The notes: generated from the sequence alone by a model not told the origin. Positions 36,101-47,469 are shown, counted from the first letter of the stretch. The stretch is 64,000 bases of DNA from Combretum micranthum (GCA_024138025.1 JAMXBD010000573.1:744001-808000), one strand, 5' to 3'. Numbers and translations are program-made.

Positions 36101-37530
36101 CTATAGCAAGGTATTATAACTGACAAGGTAGTTGTGGAGTTGTTTCAACTCATCAGAACTAAAAATTATGTCAATCTCGTTTAAATAATGAGCATCGCAC
36201 TCTCTACGTATTCATGAGCTAAGGTTTTTACTAAGTACACAATCATATAGTGTATGAGGTCACTTCAATCTCAATCTTACATAAAAGCGATATAACTGGC
36301 AAGCTTGCTATGGTTCTTTGATTTATCAAACTGAGATCACTTTCATTTTATAGAAGGATTGTTGCAAGACTTAACATTTGCCAATCGTATATGTTTACTA
36401 AGCGAATGAAGCTATCAGGACACGAGGTCTTTCGTCATTCATGGTTAAGGTTACTTAAACCTTCACTCTACGAAAAAGGTGTTATGACTGCCAAACTTGT
36501 CGTAGGATTGCTTCGATCCTTCACAACTAAAATCACTTCGAATTCGTGACAATGTTATAGAAATAGACATTGCACTTGCCACATGCCTAGGAATAGATGC
36601 TTCTATCGAGTAGTTGTGGCTACCCTGAATCAATGGCTTCGATCACCATGGAGGAGATTTCTTTAACTTCGATACTACGAAATGAAGTTATGGCTGCCAT
36701 GGAGTGATAACTTTGATCATCCATGCATGAGGTCGCTTCGACCTCAATTTTGTTAAATGACATTACAGTTGCCGAGCCTATTGTGGAGTTACTTCAACTC
36801 ATTACAACTGAGATCGCTTTGATTGGGTATTGCATTCATCATGCACACTTTTACTAGACAATTGCGACTACCATGAAGTGATCACTTTGATCAATCATGG
36901 ATGAAGTCACTTCGACCTCATCTTTATAAAATGGCCTTACGGTTGCCAGGCTTACTATAGAGTTGCTTCAACTCATCATAGTTGAGATCACTTCAATCTT
37001 GTAAATAATGTAGTGGAAATGGGTATTTCACCCGTTGCATGCTTAGGAGCTGATGCTTCTACCAAGCTATAGCAACTACCATGAAGTGACCGCTTTCGAT
37101 CAACCATGGATGAGGTCTCTTTGATTTTGATTATTCGAAGCGGCGTTATGGCTACCAAGCCTATTGTGGAGTTGCTTCGACCCATCATAGCTAAAATCGC
37201 TTTGATCCCATAAAGAATGTAGGAGAAATGAGTATTACACCTATCACATGCTTAAAAGCATATGCTTATACCAAGTGATAGCGACTACCATGAAATGATC
37301 ACTTCGACCTCAGTTCTACGAATTGGCAGTCCATAAAGAATGTAGGAGAAATGAGTATTACACCTATCACATGCTTAAAAACATATGCTTATACCAAGTG
37401 ATAGCGACTACCATGAAATGATCACTTCGACCTCAGTTCTACGAAATGGCATTACAACTGCCAAGCCTACTATGAAGTTGCTTCAACTTATCACGACTGA
37501 AATCTTTTTGATTCCAAGTGAACACTGGAC
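36100..37530. repeat. Tandem array, about 150-200-bp units, 7-8 copies
   Basis: The anchor (G/A)CTGCCAAGCCTA..GTGGAGTTGCTTCAACTCATCA..TGAGATC(A/G)CTT recurs near 36110, 36290, 36487, 36765, 36945, 37145 and 37450. Each is preceded by TGACCTCA..CGAAATGGC and a CTACCATGAAGTGATCACTT block. Units vary in length. Frames across it (36988-37188 minus, 37385-37576 plus) are array translation. Such arrays inside LTR elements are known seeds of plant satellites, notably in Tat/Ogre lineages. Confidence 0.8.
37208..37453. repeat. Recent 123-bp duplication within the array
   Basis: CCATAAAGAATGTAGGAGAA starts at 37208 and again at 37331. The two 123-bp copies appear to differ at only two or so positions (AAAAGCATA/AAAAACATA, GAATTGGCA/GAAATGGCA), far less than other units. 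Either a recent slippage or unequal exchange event, or an assembly duplication. Confidence 0.8.
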
Positions 37531-38229
37531 ATTGATGTTACCTATATCCATGTGCTCATTATGGTGTCACTGTTAGCTACACCAAATTTTCTTTCATGAA
37601 GATTGACAAAATTGGGAAGAAAGGTGGCAATATTAGCTACACCATCACTTCCACAAGTGCAATGCATCATGGCAATGACGGTAGCTGTACTATGGTAGTT
37701 ACAAAGTGTTTTATCTAAAGCTTGCATTATTTAATAATGAAAAGATTTAAACAGACATCTTATTAGCATACTTATGCACCATATGCTTATCAAAAGTACT
37801 TCAAACATAAATACTAACGAGTATAGAAGAAGATGGATGGAAAAAAAAAAGTGAATTTTTATTATCATTTACTTTATTTCTTTCTCTTATTACAAGATAA
37901 GAGTAAGTAATAAGCTGCTTTTGCCTTTAGTACATAGCCAATATCATCTAAAGGAAAAACGTTATTCATTATCTGTGTCTTCATCATCCACCATCTACAC
38001 ATCATTGTCTTCAAATTCAAGTTCGTCATTGCAAACCTTCTCATTAAAAAATCCTCCTCAGTGTCCAACAATCTTTTGTTGGGCATTCTACTGTCCTATG
38101 GAACCTTTAAAACTTTGTATCTCCTTTTTCTTGTATAGTGGGTTCCTACTTAACCCTTGGCACTCTGAGAAAACCACCCTTTAACCATCAATCAAAGACA
38201 ACATGAACTTTATTCATAACACATGGGAA
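37531..38229. other. Array edge and unrecognised gag-downstream region
   Basis: Minus-strand reading after gag gives short pieces (RTVECPTKDCW; EEDFLMRRF; MMKTQIMNNVFPLDDIG) that may be the decayed end of gag. No protease active site is visible. Confidence 0.4.
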
Positions 38230-38399
38230 ATGTGGAACTTTGTGAGTGCTATCTCCCTCTGGGTTTCTTGCTATCGTTGAAGCTTCCCCCTTGAGCAGCA
38301 CTTACGGATGGTTGCCCCTTCTTATTTGGGTCAACCCTTTGCTTAATGACGGAATCATTTGTCCTTCGAGCATTCTCTACTAACGTCAAGAAGAAATGG
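38230..38399 (-). pseudogene. gag, C-terminal part (after nested insertion)
   Basis: The minus strand reads LTLVENARRTNDSVIKQRVD then PNKKGQPSVSAAQGGSFNDS and KKPRGR, ending in a stop. The ARRTN block directly follows the point where the upstream gag piece ends at 39971. The solo LTR (38400-39970) therefore interrupts a single gag frame. Confidence 0.7.
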
Positions 38400-39970
38400 T
38401 GTTGAGTTTTTTATAATTTCTAAACCTAATATTCTACTCCTAAACTCGGTTTTAACAGGCAAGTGCACCTATCGTTTTAGTAACATAGAATATAGCATAG
38501 GGTCATCTCCTTAGGGAACATTTTCAAGCACGAGTACTAAACTAAATTATCTAGCATTATAATGATTAAGTTAAATAAATTTAATCTAAGTTAACAACTA
38601 AACAACATTAATTGCCAATGTACTAATAAGAATTAACAAACTAATCACAACAACACGATAAATTTAATACACAACAAATTACTTTACCATATTAACATGA
38701 TTTATAAAAATTGTTCTTCGAATTAATCGTTATCTACAGAAATTCGCAATTCATGAGTATTCTTCTCAAAATTACTCAATTTTAACCTTAACTACGTTCC
38801 CTATGATCTCTCCTAACAAATGGACATATCAAGGTTGCTTTAAATCTTAATTAAGGTTCTTGAATTTCACCAAACATGCAGCATACTTCCTATTAATATC
38901 TCTACTAACAGAAGGAGTACGTTATAATAAATCAGATCTACTCAGTGAATTCATTTCTCAACATCCTCTACTGAGATCTAATGCAAGACTATGTTGTGCA
39001 CTACACTATCTTAATTAAAATGAAATTAATTTACCAGAACTAATAATTGACAAGTCGAATTCATCCAATTTCACACATTCATGTTACTATGATTTAGTAA
39101 AACCTAAAAGATCTACTCGCTCATTATGTAAGTTAAACTGCTCTTAGTAAAAATTGCAGAATTAGAACAATAAATATGCATAAGAATAGAGAAGAAGAAA
39201 ACCCCTTTTTATTACAACAATAAGACTGTTACGAACACGAATAATGAATTTTGGATGTCTCTCTTAAGTTTTTCTGGAGATTCCTAGTTGCAAATGACAG
39301 ATGACTGATACACTCCAATTCTTACCGACACTAACTGGTAGTTACTCACTATGAATGGGCATCATTGTTGAACATAATGAATGAATGAATGAATCTCTCT
39401 ATATTGGGTATCTTCTCTTTCTACTTCCCATACTTTGGGTCAAATAGTATACCCTTTGAGACCACTCATATCTATTGGCTTGATCTGATACATTGGTTAA
39501 GTAAAAGAAAATAAAAGATTTCAACTTCATTGACTCTTTATCACGGGTGACCACAACCGTGTGATACCTTCTATACAAAAGTTTCCCTCAAACCATTCCA
39601 AATCACGGGCCACCATAGTAGGAAACAAAGTAAATTCCACTCCGAGGTCTCTAATCATAGGCGACTAAAGGGGTATGGTTTGCATTCTCCTAAACAAAAT
39701 TCCAAAATCACGGGTGACTAAAGGGGTATGATACCTTTTGTTGGTCCAATTCTTCCTATCTTGCCCGTGATATGCCTTGATATCTTGTCGCTTTGGAAAA
39801 AATTGAGTTCTCTTTCCTCCTAATTGCTCCAAAATGAGTCGTTATAGTACAAAGTCACCTGAATTGAAAATATTTATAAATTAAGTATCAATTCTTGAAT
39901 AGAAACATAACATTAAGGTCTAAATTTCATTTAATTAACTAGTAAGATCACGGATAGTTCATGCCTATCA
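38400..39970 (-). mobile_element. Solo LTR nested inside gag (Athila-like style)
   Basis: On the minus strand it begins TGATAGGCATGAACTATCC and ends AAAACTCAACA, giving the canonical TG..CA. It is about 1.57 kb with no coding capacity. The host gag reading resumes on either side. The plus-strand block CAAGTGCACCTATCG near 38460 recalls Athila-type Ty3 LTRs; that lineage call is inference. The flanks (plus strand AATGG left, AGGGT right) do not make a clean 5-bp duplication. Confidence 0.65.
39374..39395. repeat. (GAAT)n microsatellite
   Basis: About five AATG/GAAT units. Confidence 0.85.
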
Positions 39971-40740
39971 AGGGTTAGCGTAATAAATTATCCAAGTGCA
40001 TAGCATACTTTGTGAATATACCCTAGATGCAGATTTTGATGAGTTTGCATTCGTCACACATATCTTGGATATCTAAGGAGCGTTCCCTCAAATGCTCGAT
40101 GAAATCTATTAGATCTTCCTTCAGGTGCTGTTTGATACTCCTTATGTTAGTTAACGTCACTTGTTCTTAAGTTTTAAAGAATTTCTCAATAAACATTCTA
40201 CACATAGTCCCCTACGAGTCAATAAAGCCAGGGGTAAGATTGACATACTAAGTGTATGCCTTCTCTGTCAAGGACTTAGAAAATTCCTTTAGCTTTAAGT
40301 CATCATCAAGTCTATAGACTTTGAGAGTCTCAACGAACTTGAGAAGGTGCTCCTTGGCACTACCATATTTCCCATTAAACTTTATAAAGTTAAGACTAAT
40401 ATAGTCCTTAGGATAGGGTTTTTTGGTAATCCTCTGTAAATATGAAGCATTAGGTTAACAACGCTAGTAGTAGATGTGGATTGCACCTGTCTTCGGTATT
40501 TTCGAGATTTTCCTTTATGACATAGGACACAAAAGTAAATGATGTATTAACTTCCACTTGAAGAATATAAGTAATGCTATGAGGTACAAGTATGCCAGCC
40601 ATAATAGGGTGCACATTACATCTATATGAGGATAACCCAAGATGGAACCTTGCCTCCCTTGCAATGGTAGGCATAATATCTCTTGGAGTTGGATGGAGTA
40701 AAGGTTGCAATGGCTCTAACAAGATGCTAAGAATACTCAA
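39971..40740 (-). pseudogene. gag, N-terminal and central part
   Basis: The start region is a 96-codon frame at 40740-40450 with no clear motif. From about 40430 the minus strand reads YISLNFIKFNGKYGSAKEHL, LKFVETLKVYRLDDDLKLKE, FSKSLTEKAYTQYVNLTPGF, FIEKFFKTxEQVTLTNIRSI, KQHLKEDLIDFIEHLRERSL. This is the retrotransposon gag domain (capsid) order, with the E-F-x-x-S-L..A..T-Y-x-x-L block typical of Tat/Athila-like Ty3 elements. It continues FTKYAMHLDNLL up to the nested LTR. It has several stops. Confidence 0.8.
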
Positions 40741-42314
40741 GAAGGAAGGGGGTTAATTGAGTATTTGCCAAAAAATTTGAAATAATTAATTTTGAAATCA
40801 GCAGATTAAAAATAAAAGGATTTGTAATGGATTAAATAAACAATAAATATAATGTATAAAATAAAAGATGGATAGAGAGAATCAAGCCACAAATATAATG
40901 AGGAGTTTGGTCCTTTACTTACTCTGCATGGTCTACGAAATGCCTCTTAAGAGGACTTCACCACTACTTCAATTAATTTCAAAAGTTGGCTCGAGACGAG
41001 CAATATTACACTTGTAGAAAATAAAAATTTCCTCTCTCTCTCTCTCTCTCTAAGTGCTTTTATATGAATAACAATAAATTAGAGCTAAGCACTGGAGTAA
41101 ATTTTCCCTCTCTTAATATTTGCAAATACTATTTACATGAGAACAAAGAAAAAGAATTTGTTTAATCATAGTAATTAATTCATAAAAGAGTTTAGCAGTT
41201 CGTTCTTCTCTCATTGGTCTTCTAAACTTTGTATACAAAGTATCTTTGAAATTCAAAAGTCCATTAGACATAATGTCTATAATCTATCAAATATTAAATG
41301 CGCTTCAACGGCTCTTTTCTTACCACATTAGCTTTAGACTTTAAGTTATCGCACCTCACATATCCGTCACGCCTCACCTCGTTGCGCCTAAACTTTGGCC
41401 TTGATAACCTCTCCAAATGCAGTCTTCTTCAAGCCTCAAATTTGAGCTGCTGCACCCTAAAGTTGAATTGACCCGTGACAAACATTGCGTTGTTTTTAGT
41501 TTTGTCGAGCCTTGAGTTTAATCTTGTCACGCCTCAACTCTTTAGTAAGTCGAGCCCTCGACGTGACCCTCGATAAGTCTATTATCATCTTTAACTGGTA
41601 TGCCTCAATCACTTAACTTGTTTATGACTCGATCGACCCCTCGACTATTGTTTGTGCATACTTAAGCTTGTCGAGCCTTAACTAAAGCTTTGTCATGTCT
41701 TTGATTGCTTGGTTTGTCCTCGACTACCCCCTGTTTCTGCTAAAGACTGCAGAAAATTCCATAAACAAGCACAAAACATGCATATATGTATTTTACTAAT
41801 TAAGTATAGTCAACAATAAACAGATGATTGTGTAATAAATTATCTCATTAAAATTTACGTTGAACTCTCAAGTTTAACAGGCTCCAACTGATGTCCTCTT
41901 TCATTTTCAGCAGTGGGAATAGTAGTTTACTTGTGTTGAGCATCATGTAGGGTATCATGGTGAGTACAATATGGGACAAAATAGTTGGCACGGTACTAGC
42001 TACTTGCACGTTTAGTATGGACAAACTTATATCGGGAAGTGTACTTCCCGATGCCGTAGCAGCTCCTACAATACTAGGTAAGAATTGCTTAAAAACATTC
42101 AGAAAATTGATTGAGAGCCTCGGTATTCTCCTACATGGTGTCTATCATGAGCATACTATCCATTTGTGGGTATCTGCATAGCTACAGGGGCAGCATTATC
42201 ATCTATAGCTTGGACTTGCTCAATCGTATCAAGCTAATTATCATGATCTCAGGGGTTTGCTTCATATCCAGCTCTCTTGCATAGATGTTTCATCTATGTT
42301 AAGACTTCACTCTC
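40741..42314. other. Leader region between primer site and gag
   Basis: About 1.6 kb without a recognised protein. It includes a (CT)n microsatellite at 41031-41051. A zone at 41290-41750 is rich in TCGAGCC, CGCCTCA and CCTCGAC words. The 74-codon plus frame at 41957-42181 is antisense to the element and not supported. Some Tat/Ogre elements have an extra ORF in this position; none is visible. Confidence 0.45.
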
Positions 42315-42333
42315 TCCCCAGTAAAGTCACCAA
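42315..42333 (-). other. Primer-binding site of the 12.8-kb element
   Basis: The minus strand reads TTGGTGACTTTACTGGGGA four bases inside the LTR end. The TGGYGACTCxxCTGGGGA type is the primer site commonly seen in Tat/Ogre-like plant Ty3 elements. Its position fixes the element's orientation as minus, in agreement with gag. Confidence 0.7.
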
Positions 42334-42337
42334 TTAA

Positions 42338-44562
42338 TGTATGGTAGGAGTTGTTGCGGCTAGTTGATCACGTGCAGTAGTGTTGGTCCCAAATAATAAT
42401 CAAGAAGAGAGGTTGAATTGATTATTACAAATTTTTACCTTTAAAACTTTATCCCTTTCGGTTTTGAAAAATGAGAAAAATAATCAATACAACAAATATG
42501 AAAATAAATTGCGTAAAGATAAAAAGATAGAGAGAAGAAAATCAGGCAGCGATTTATAGTGGTTCCGCTTTGTGCATCAGTCCACTTTTCCATGCTCCGA
42601 GCCGAGGACCCCGTTATCCGTTCAAATTACAAGCTTGTGCAATTCTCTCTACTCGATTCTTACAGCTATCCTCTAGCCACAACCGATCTACAGAGTCTAA
42701 ACTTGTAATTTAACTATAAAAAAAAAGGCGTTCCTTCTATACAAGATAAAATATCTAAATCACGGAGCTAAAGAATGAAAGCTAAGAGATCAGCTCACTT
42801 ATTAAACCGTAAGAAGAAATTATGAATATTCTAGGCAAAATGGGTTTTGTTCTGTATATAATTGGTAAGAAAAAGAGCTTCCTTTTTTGCTCGTGCATAG
42901 TATCAGCTCCTTCTTTTTTTTTTTTACTTCGATCTTATCTTTTTCTCTTTGTCTTCTGTACTATATATTCCTTCTTCTCGTTCTAAAAGCTAATTGGAGG
43001 ATGGATAAGCTTTCCCAAAAATCTCGGTTAAAAAATCTTTTGTTCCTTATCTCTTTTTCAAATTTGAATTCTTCAATTAGGTAGAAGATAAGATGAGATA
43101 TGTTTTTTCCAGATATTGTAGTGACATTTATCTTGATTTGAAATCTGAAAACCGAAACCGATTCATCATAATCTGATCTTCTTCTTCTTTATCTAAACCA
43201 AAAATAGATAACATCTCTTGTTTTTTAACTCACACATGAATCCCATATAAAATAGGTAAGTGATGGACTTATCCTTATCTAGAAACATTGTAGATATTGA
43301 TATTTCACCTGTCTTGAAGGAGAAAAACATGCAGCAGTTGTTCAAAGAAGTTATGGTACTGTTCATGAAGATTTTTCTTCCGTTTGTAGAGAGAAATGTT
43401 TGTAGAGAGAGAAACTTGAGATAATCTTTAAATCCCCTTGAATATTAATCAACTTAGGTGGAATAAAAGTTATTACCCAAATAAACTCATTTACTCGAAG
43501 ATAGGTCTTCAAGATTCATTTTTGTACCGAATTGGAATGATTTGCATCAAGTTGGAGAAGATAAACAATGAAAACCACGAGATATAGAGCTACTGCCAAA
43601 AGTACAGTGAAAGGTTCTGGATTTCTGGAAAAATTCTTTATCCTTAAAGCAACCTTCTGGAAAACATTTTGGATTCTGAATACTCTTCATCATTTTTCTT
43701 CTTTCTCTTTAACTTGATACTACACATTTAATAAACTCATTAGTAATCATTTTTACTCTTTTGTTATCATCAAAACCTATTTTTAAGAGAATCTAACAGA
43801 TAGGCGTGCCGGTTGACCTAATAGGAGTTATGAACTGATGACACATATAAGATATCGCAAAGAGAGGCATGGGTGGAGGAACAGATAAATCCAATTTCTC
43901 AAGTGTGCGAGTGTAACAGAAGATCAAACTAAGTAGACTTGAATCGTTGTTGACTCGTTCTTCGTAGAATAAGTGATTTTATCTTTCTTAGAAATATTTC
44001 AGTAGAGTTTCAATGCTGTTTTCAATATTAGCAATACACAAAATATCCTAAAAACGAAGGAGGAACCTCTTATTTATAGATAGTAGGGATTGATGCCAGC
44101 CATTGGATAGCATTAGAACGAACGATCGAGATCAAGTGTTACTAGTGACCATTAGATCATTTTATAATGATCAGATGGTTGATATTGAAGCCTCATTTTC
44201 TTATACTAGTAGGCTGGATTAGAAATGGGTTTGTTGGCTTTTATTATATAAAAGAAGCTTGTTTCCAATATAAAAAGGATGAAGGCTAACTTTAGTCCAC
44301 ATAAGCCTTATTTTATCCAAACAAAGCCTAAATTAACTTCGATAAGATATTTTTGAAGTCTACTTATCATGCACGAGAAAATTGAATTAGGTTGAAAGCA
44401 GAATGAACCGATCTAATGATTCCTATTCCGAGCCTGCCAAGCTAAATCTCCATATGATATCCTTTATTGGACTCGATCTTCTAGGCCCAGTCATTAGCCT
44501 GGAAGACTGGCCCGTGGTATTAAATTGAGTTCCGGGTCCAATTACTAAAATGACCCTCTGCA
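42338..44562 (-). repeat. 5' LTR of the 12.8-kb element (split)
   Basis: The plus strand starts TGTATGGTAGGAGTTGTTGC and ends CCCTCTGCA, matching the LTR at 31767-32562. The pieces 42338-42380 and 43799-44562 join to give the same length as the other LTR (about 0.8 kb). The 1.42 kb between is a nested solo LTR. A TATAAATAAGAGG-type box lies near 44076 on the minus strand. Confidence 0.85.
42381..43798 (-). mobile_element. Solo LTR nested in the 5' LTR (copia-like termini)
   Basis: On the minus strand it begins TGTTAGATTCTC and ends TTTGGGACCAACA: TGTTRG..CYAACA termini typical of many Ty1/copia LTRs. The GGTTTTGATGATAACAAAAG block next to the start is common in plant LTR repeats. The uninterrupted sister LTR at 31.8 kb lacks it, which proves insertion. 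The flanking 5-mers AGTAG and GATAG are a poor target duplication. No internal coding region; the 65-codon plus frame (42887-43084) is T-rich noise. Confidence 0.8.
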
Positions 44563-44567
44563 GTATT
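44563..44567. repeat. Target-site duplication GTATT (right)
   Basis: Partner of 31762-31766; directly follows the TCTGCA end of the LTR. Confidence 0.8.
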
Positions 44568-44664
44568 ATAAATAAAGTTAATATACAAAGTTATATGATA
44601 GGGTACTAATAAAATAAAACACTTTCCTTGAAGTTAGTTATACATTTTAACAGCAGTTTTTTAA

Positions 44665-47469
44665 GGGCCTGTTTGAATTGTTTGATTTTCATATGTATCT
44701 GAAATGTATCTTGTCCATTTGAACTGTTTATGAGTAAAAACATCTGTTTTTCATCTATATATATTTTTTGACCAACAGTATGTGAAATAGCCATAAATTT
44801 CCCAAATCATATTTTATAAATATGTTAATGAATTTATGCATGATCATGAAGCATAATAAATATGATTTATGCTAGTGTATGAGTTTGTATTAGTGAATTT
44901 GAATATTAGTATAAGTGTCATTAATATTTATGTGGTGCTTGCATTGATGTAAGTGTCATGAAGTATGTAAAAATTTGTTTAAGACAAGTTAATTATGCTT
45001 AATGTGTATTCTAAACATAGCAGAAATTCTTGATTTAAACAAGCCCCAAAAACATTGATTTTAAGCAAAAAATCAAGCCCAAATCCATGCCAATTTAAGC
45101 CCATACTTAGGCAGCCCCTAAAGTCAAATTTTGGATAAGTATAAGCCTTATTTTTTTTTTTTTTCAAAAAGACACTTTCCAAAATAGACTAAAATTTCAT
45201 ACAAATTTCCTCTTTCTTTCTTTCAAACTTTGCTCCTTTGTCTCCCCATGTATTGCATCCCATCACCTTAGCTAGAATAAGACTTGGAATCTAGTGACTT
45301 CCAACAAACTAAAGCTTCTTAAGATAAGTTTATACTTGTTTGAAAACTTATTTTCTTGTTTAAATTTCTCTAGACAAGTGAATTTCATGATATAATGAAT
45401 ATACATGTTAAATGACTATTGATGATATATAAATGTTAGTGGTGTATTGAGTGCATATTTTGATGATATAGGAGTTGTTGATAGGTGCTAGATGGGTAAC
45501 AAGTAATGTTGGAGTGCATGAAGTTAGAAATGAGTAAGGTTAGGATAATTTAGAGAAGAGTAGATTGGCTTTAAGGAGGGTTAGATGATGATTTGTGTTT
45601 GAAATGGTAAATATGAGCATTTAATGAAGTTAAAGTGTAGATTATGTGTGTTAAAAGAAGTTATAATGCATATAGATGAAGGTTCGGTATTTGGAATGGG
45701 TTGAGAGGAAGTTTGGAAATGAAGACTTAAGTAAAAGTTGTGTTTTGAGCAGGGGAGGTCTGCAATTTTTTTTTTGAAAAATCTATGCTATAGTGTACGC
45801 CGTCCCAATGCTGCCAGCGTAAGGGTGAACACTGCCGGTGTTGGGGGTATCCACAGGCGTGAACCATCCACGTGAAACTTTCAAAAATTTTGGAAAATTA
45901 GAATTGCAGTTTACACCAGCTTAACGCTACCAGTGTAGACCACAACACTGTCGGCGTTTGTTTGAACGCTGCCAGCGATGGCAGGCGTAGAGTTTCTAGT
46001 GCAAACTACACTGCCCTAACGCCGCGGCTTTAAAGGTCGGCGTGTTCCCTGCAGTTTCCATTTTCTAAAATTCTCTCGATAACTTTCCAAAGCTTGATAT
46101 ATAATCTCTTGAGTATTTGTTGAGCATGTATGATGTTGTATGATGTATAAATATTATGTTATGGCCTTGTATTGAATTTATTTGAATTTCTTTGAGATTT
46201 TTGCTTAAATTTAATTATATTTATGTATGAATTAAAATTAGAATGTTGATTTGAGATGATTCTTCTTGGAACAGTGTTAGATTCTCGCTTGGATACCCCT
46301 ATTAATTTCCAATTTGATTCAGGTACCCAGTAACATGCTTGATCTTTGCATAGGATAAACATACTTTGAATTTACCCTAATTTAAGAAAAAATTAAGGAT
46401 TGTTTATATGATTGTCTTTTATGTCGTTGAATTCGATTTGGGGACCGGTATCCTGCTCAGATTGGGGTCATGGTAGTTTAGGCGCTTGGACCACCTAGTC
46501 ATGATGCAATGACTTTCGTAAGTGGTTTAGCGGGGAGTTGATAGGGTATTTGGTATCGGTATAACATTTGCTTATTCTTAAGGAGATATAATATGATTTA
46601 ATTCAATTGTTTATGGAAACATTTGAATTATGTGATATTATGGATCAAGTTAAGTAAAATTGTGAAATGGCTGAAAATCCTAGAGGAAGCTACTTAATTG
46701 TTATTGGCTTGATTTATTTTCCGAACTATTTATATCAACCCCTTGAGCGTCAAGATCGTTACTCAGGTTCCCTAGATACCCCTGTTGTTTAGAGTTTGAA
46801 TACTCACGTGTTATTTGATTAACTAAAGATTATCTAATAACTTGATGATTGTAGCATTTGCATGTAGTCTAAGTTTGTGTACCATAAACTTGTGTTTAGT
46901 TACTTGAGTACTGAGCCTTTGGCTCATATTTTATTAATTTCAGGTGGTGATGACTCGGATGAGATTTATACGAGAATGGGATATGGTATGGACTTTGAGG
47001 ACTTCCTATATGACTTTAAGGATTAGAAGTTGGTCATGGACCTTGATGGACCTTCTTTTTGTAATAGATTAGCTTAATGTAGCTTGATTATATGTAGTAA
47101 ATACTATAGTTTACCTATCTTTTATGTCTTTTGTATAAGACTTGTTATTAGCTTATGTTTGTAATGTATATACTTACCTATGTAGGTTTTAAGTTTATAT
47201 CTTTTATGAAATATAATGATAAGGATGGTATGTTTTCTTAAAAGATTATCAAAGTCAATAGTTTTCAAATTTGTTATTTAGAAGATTTAGATAAACAATT
47301 ATTCAAACACTTATTGGAAGACAACCTTGTATATAATACTGTAGATTATATGTGGTTGGAGATCCGTAATCACCTATTTTAACTATCGGGGTGAAGTCAG
47401 GTCTTTATAGTATGTTTGAAAATGAAAAAAAAATTAAAATGATTAGGATAAGACGAACCAAACAGACCC
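44665..47469. repeat. LTR-like GC-word repeat, copy 2, between inverted ends
   Basis: The left edge GGGCCTGTTTGAATTG and right edge AACCAAACAGACCC are imperfect inverted repeats of a common plant DNA-transposon type. In between are donor-like sites near 45317, the GC-word block (45796-46050), and at 46930-47030 TTTCAGGTGGTGATGACTCG..GAGGACTTCC, which parallels the 18-21 kb repeat read on its minus strand. It may be a MITE split by an LTR-like insertion, or a 2.8-kb non-autonomous DNA element. No protein-coding sequence. The minus frames at 44606-44794, 44979-45182 and 46159-46362 are not supported. Confidence 0.4.
45796..46050. repeat. GC-rich word block, copy 2
   Basis: The words TACGCCGTCCC, ATGCTGCCAGCGTAAG, CACTGCCGGTGTTGGG, ACGCTACCAGTGTAG, CACTGTCGGCGTTTG and ACGCTGCCAGCG recur within 250 bp, interrupted by AT-rich bases. 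Same vocabulary as 19905-20195. Confidence 0.7.

Larger units (their letters stand above)
31767..44562 (-). mobile_element. 12.8-kb gag-only (non-autonomous) LTR element with nested insertions
   Basis: Two direct LTRs, 31767-32562 and 42338-44562 (the latter split by a nested solo LTR), enclose about 9.8 kb and are flanked by a perfect 5-bp duplication GTATT. The element reads on the minus strand: 5' LTR on the right, a primer-binding site at 42333-42315, then gag at about 40740-38230. I find no protease, reverse transcriptase, RNase H or integrase in the remaining 6 kb. That space instead holds tandem arrays (35.17-37.53 kb) and unrecognised DNA. This fits a LARD/TR-GAG type element moved in trans by a Ty3/gypsy partner. 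Pol could also have been lost after insertion. Confidence 0.85.

Noticed and set aside
35168..37530. CRISPR-like array
   Set aside because: Unit length, lack of unique spacers and the eukaryotic context exclude it.
35175..37576. Several 60-90-codon frames
   Set aside because: They are translations of the tandem arrays and change with each unit.
31767..44562. Treating the two 0.8-kb repeats as unrelated solo LTRs
   Set aside because: The exact GTATT duplication lies only at the outer edges, and the primer site and gag orientation agree with one element.
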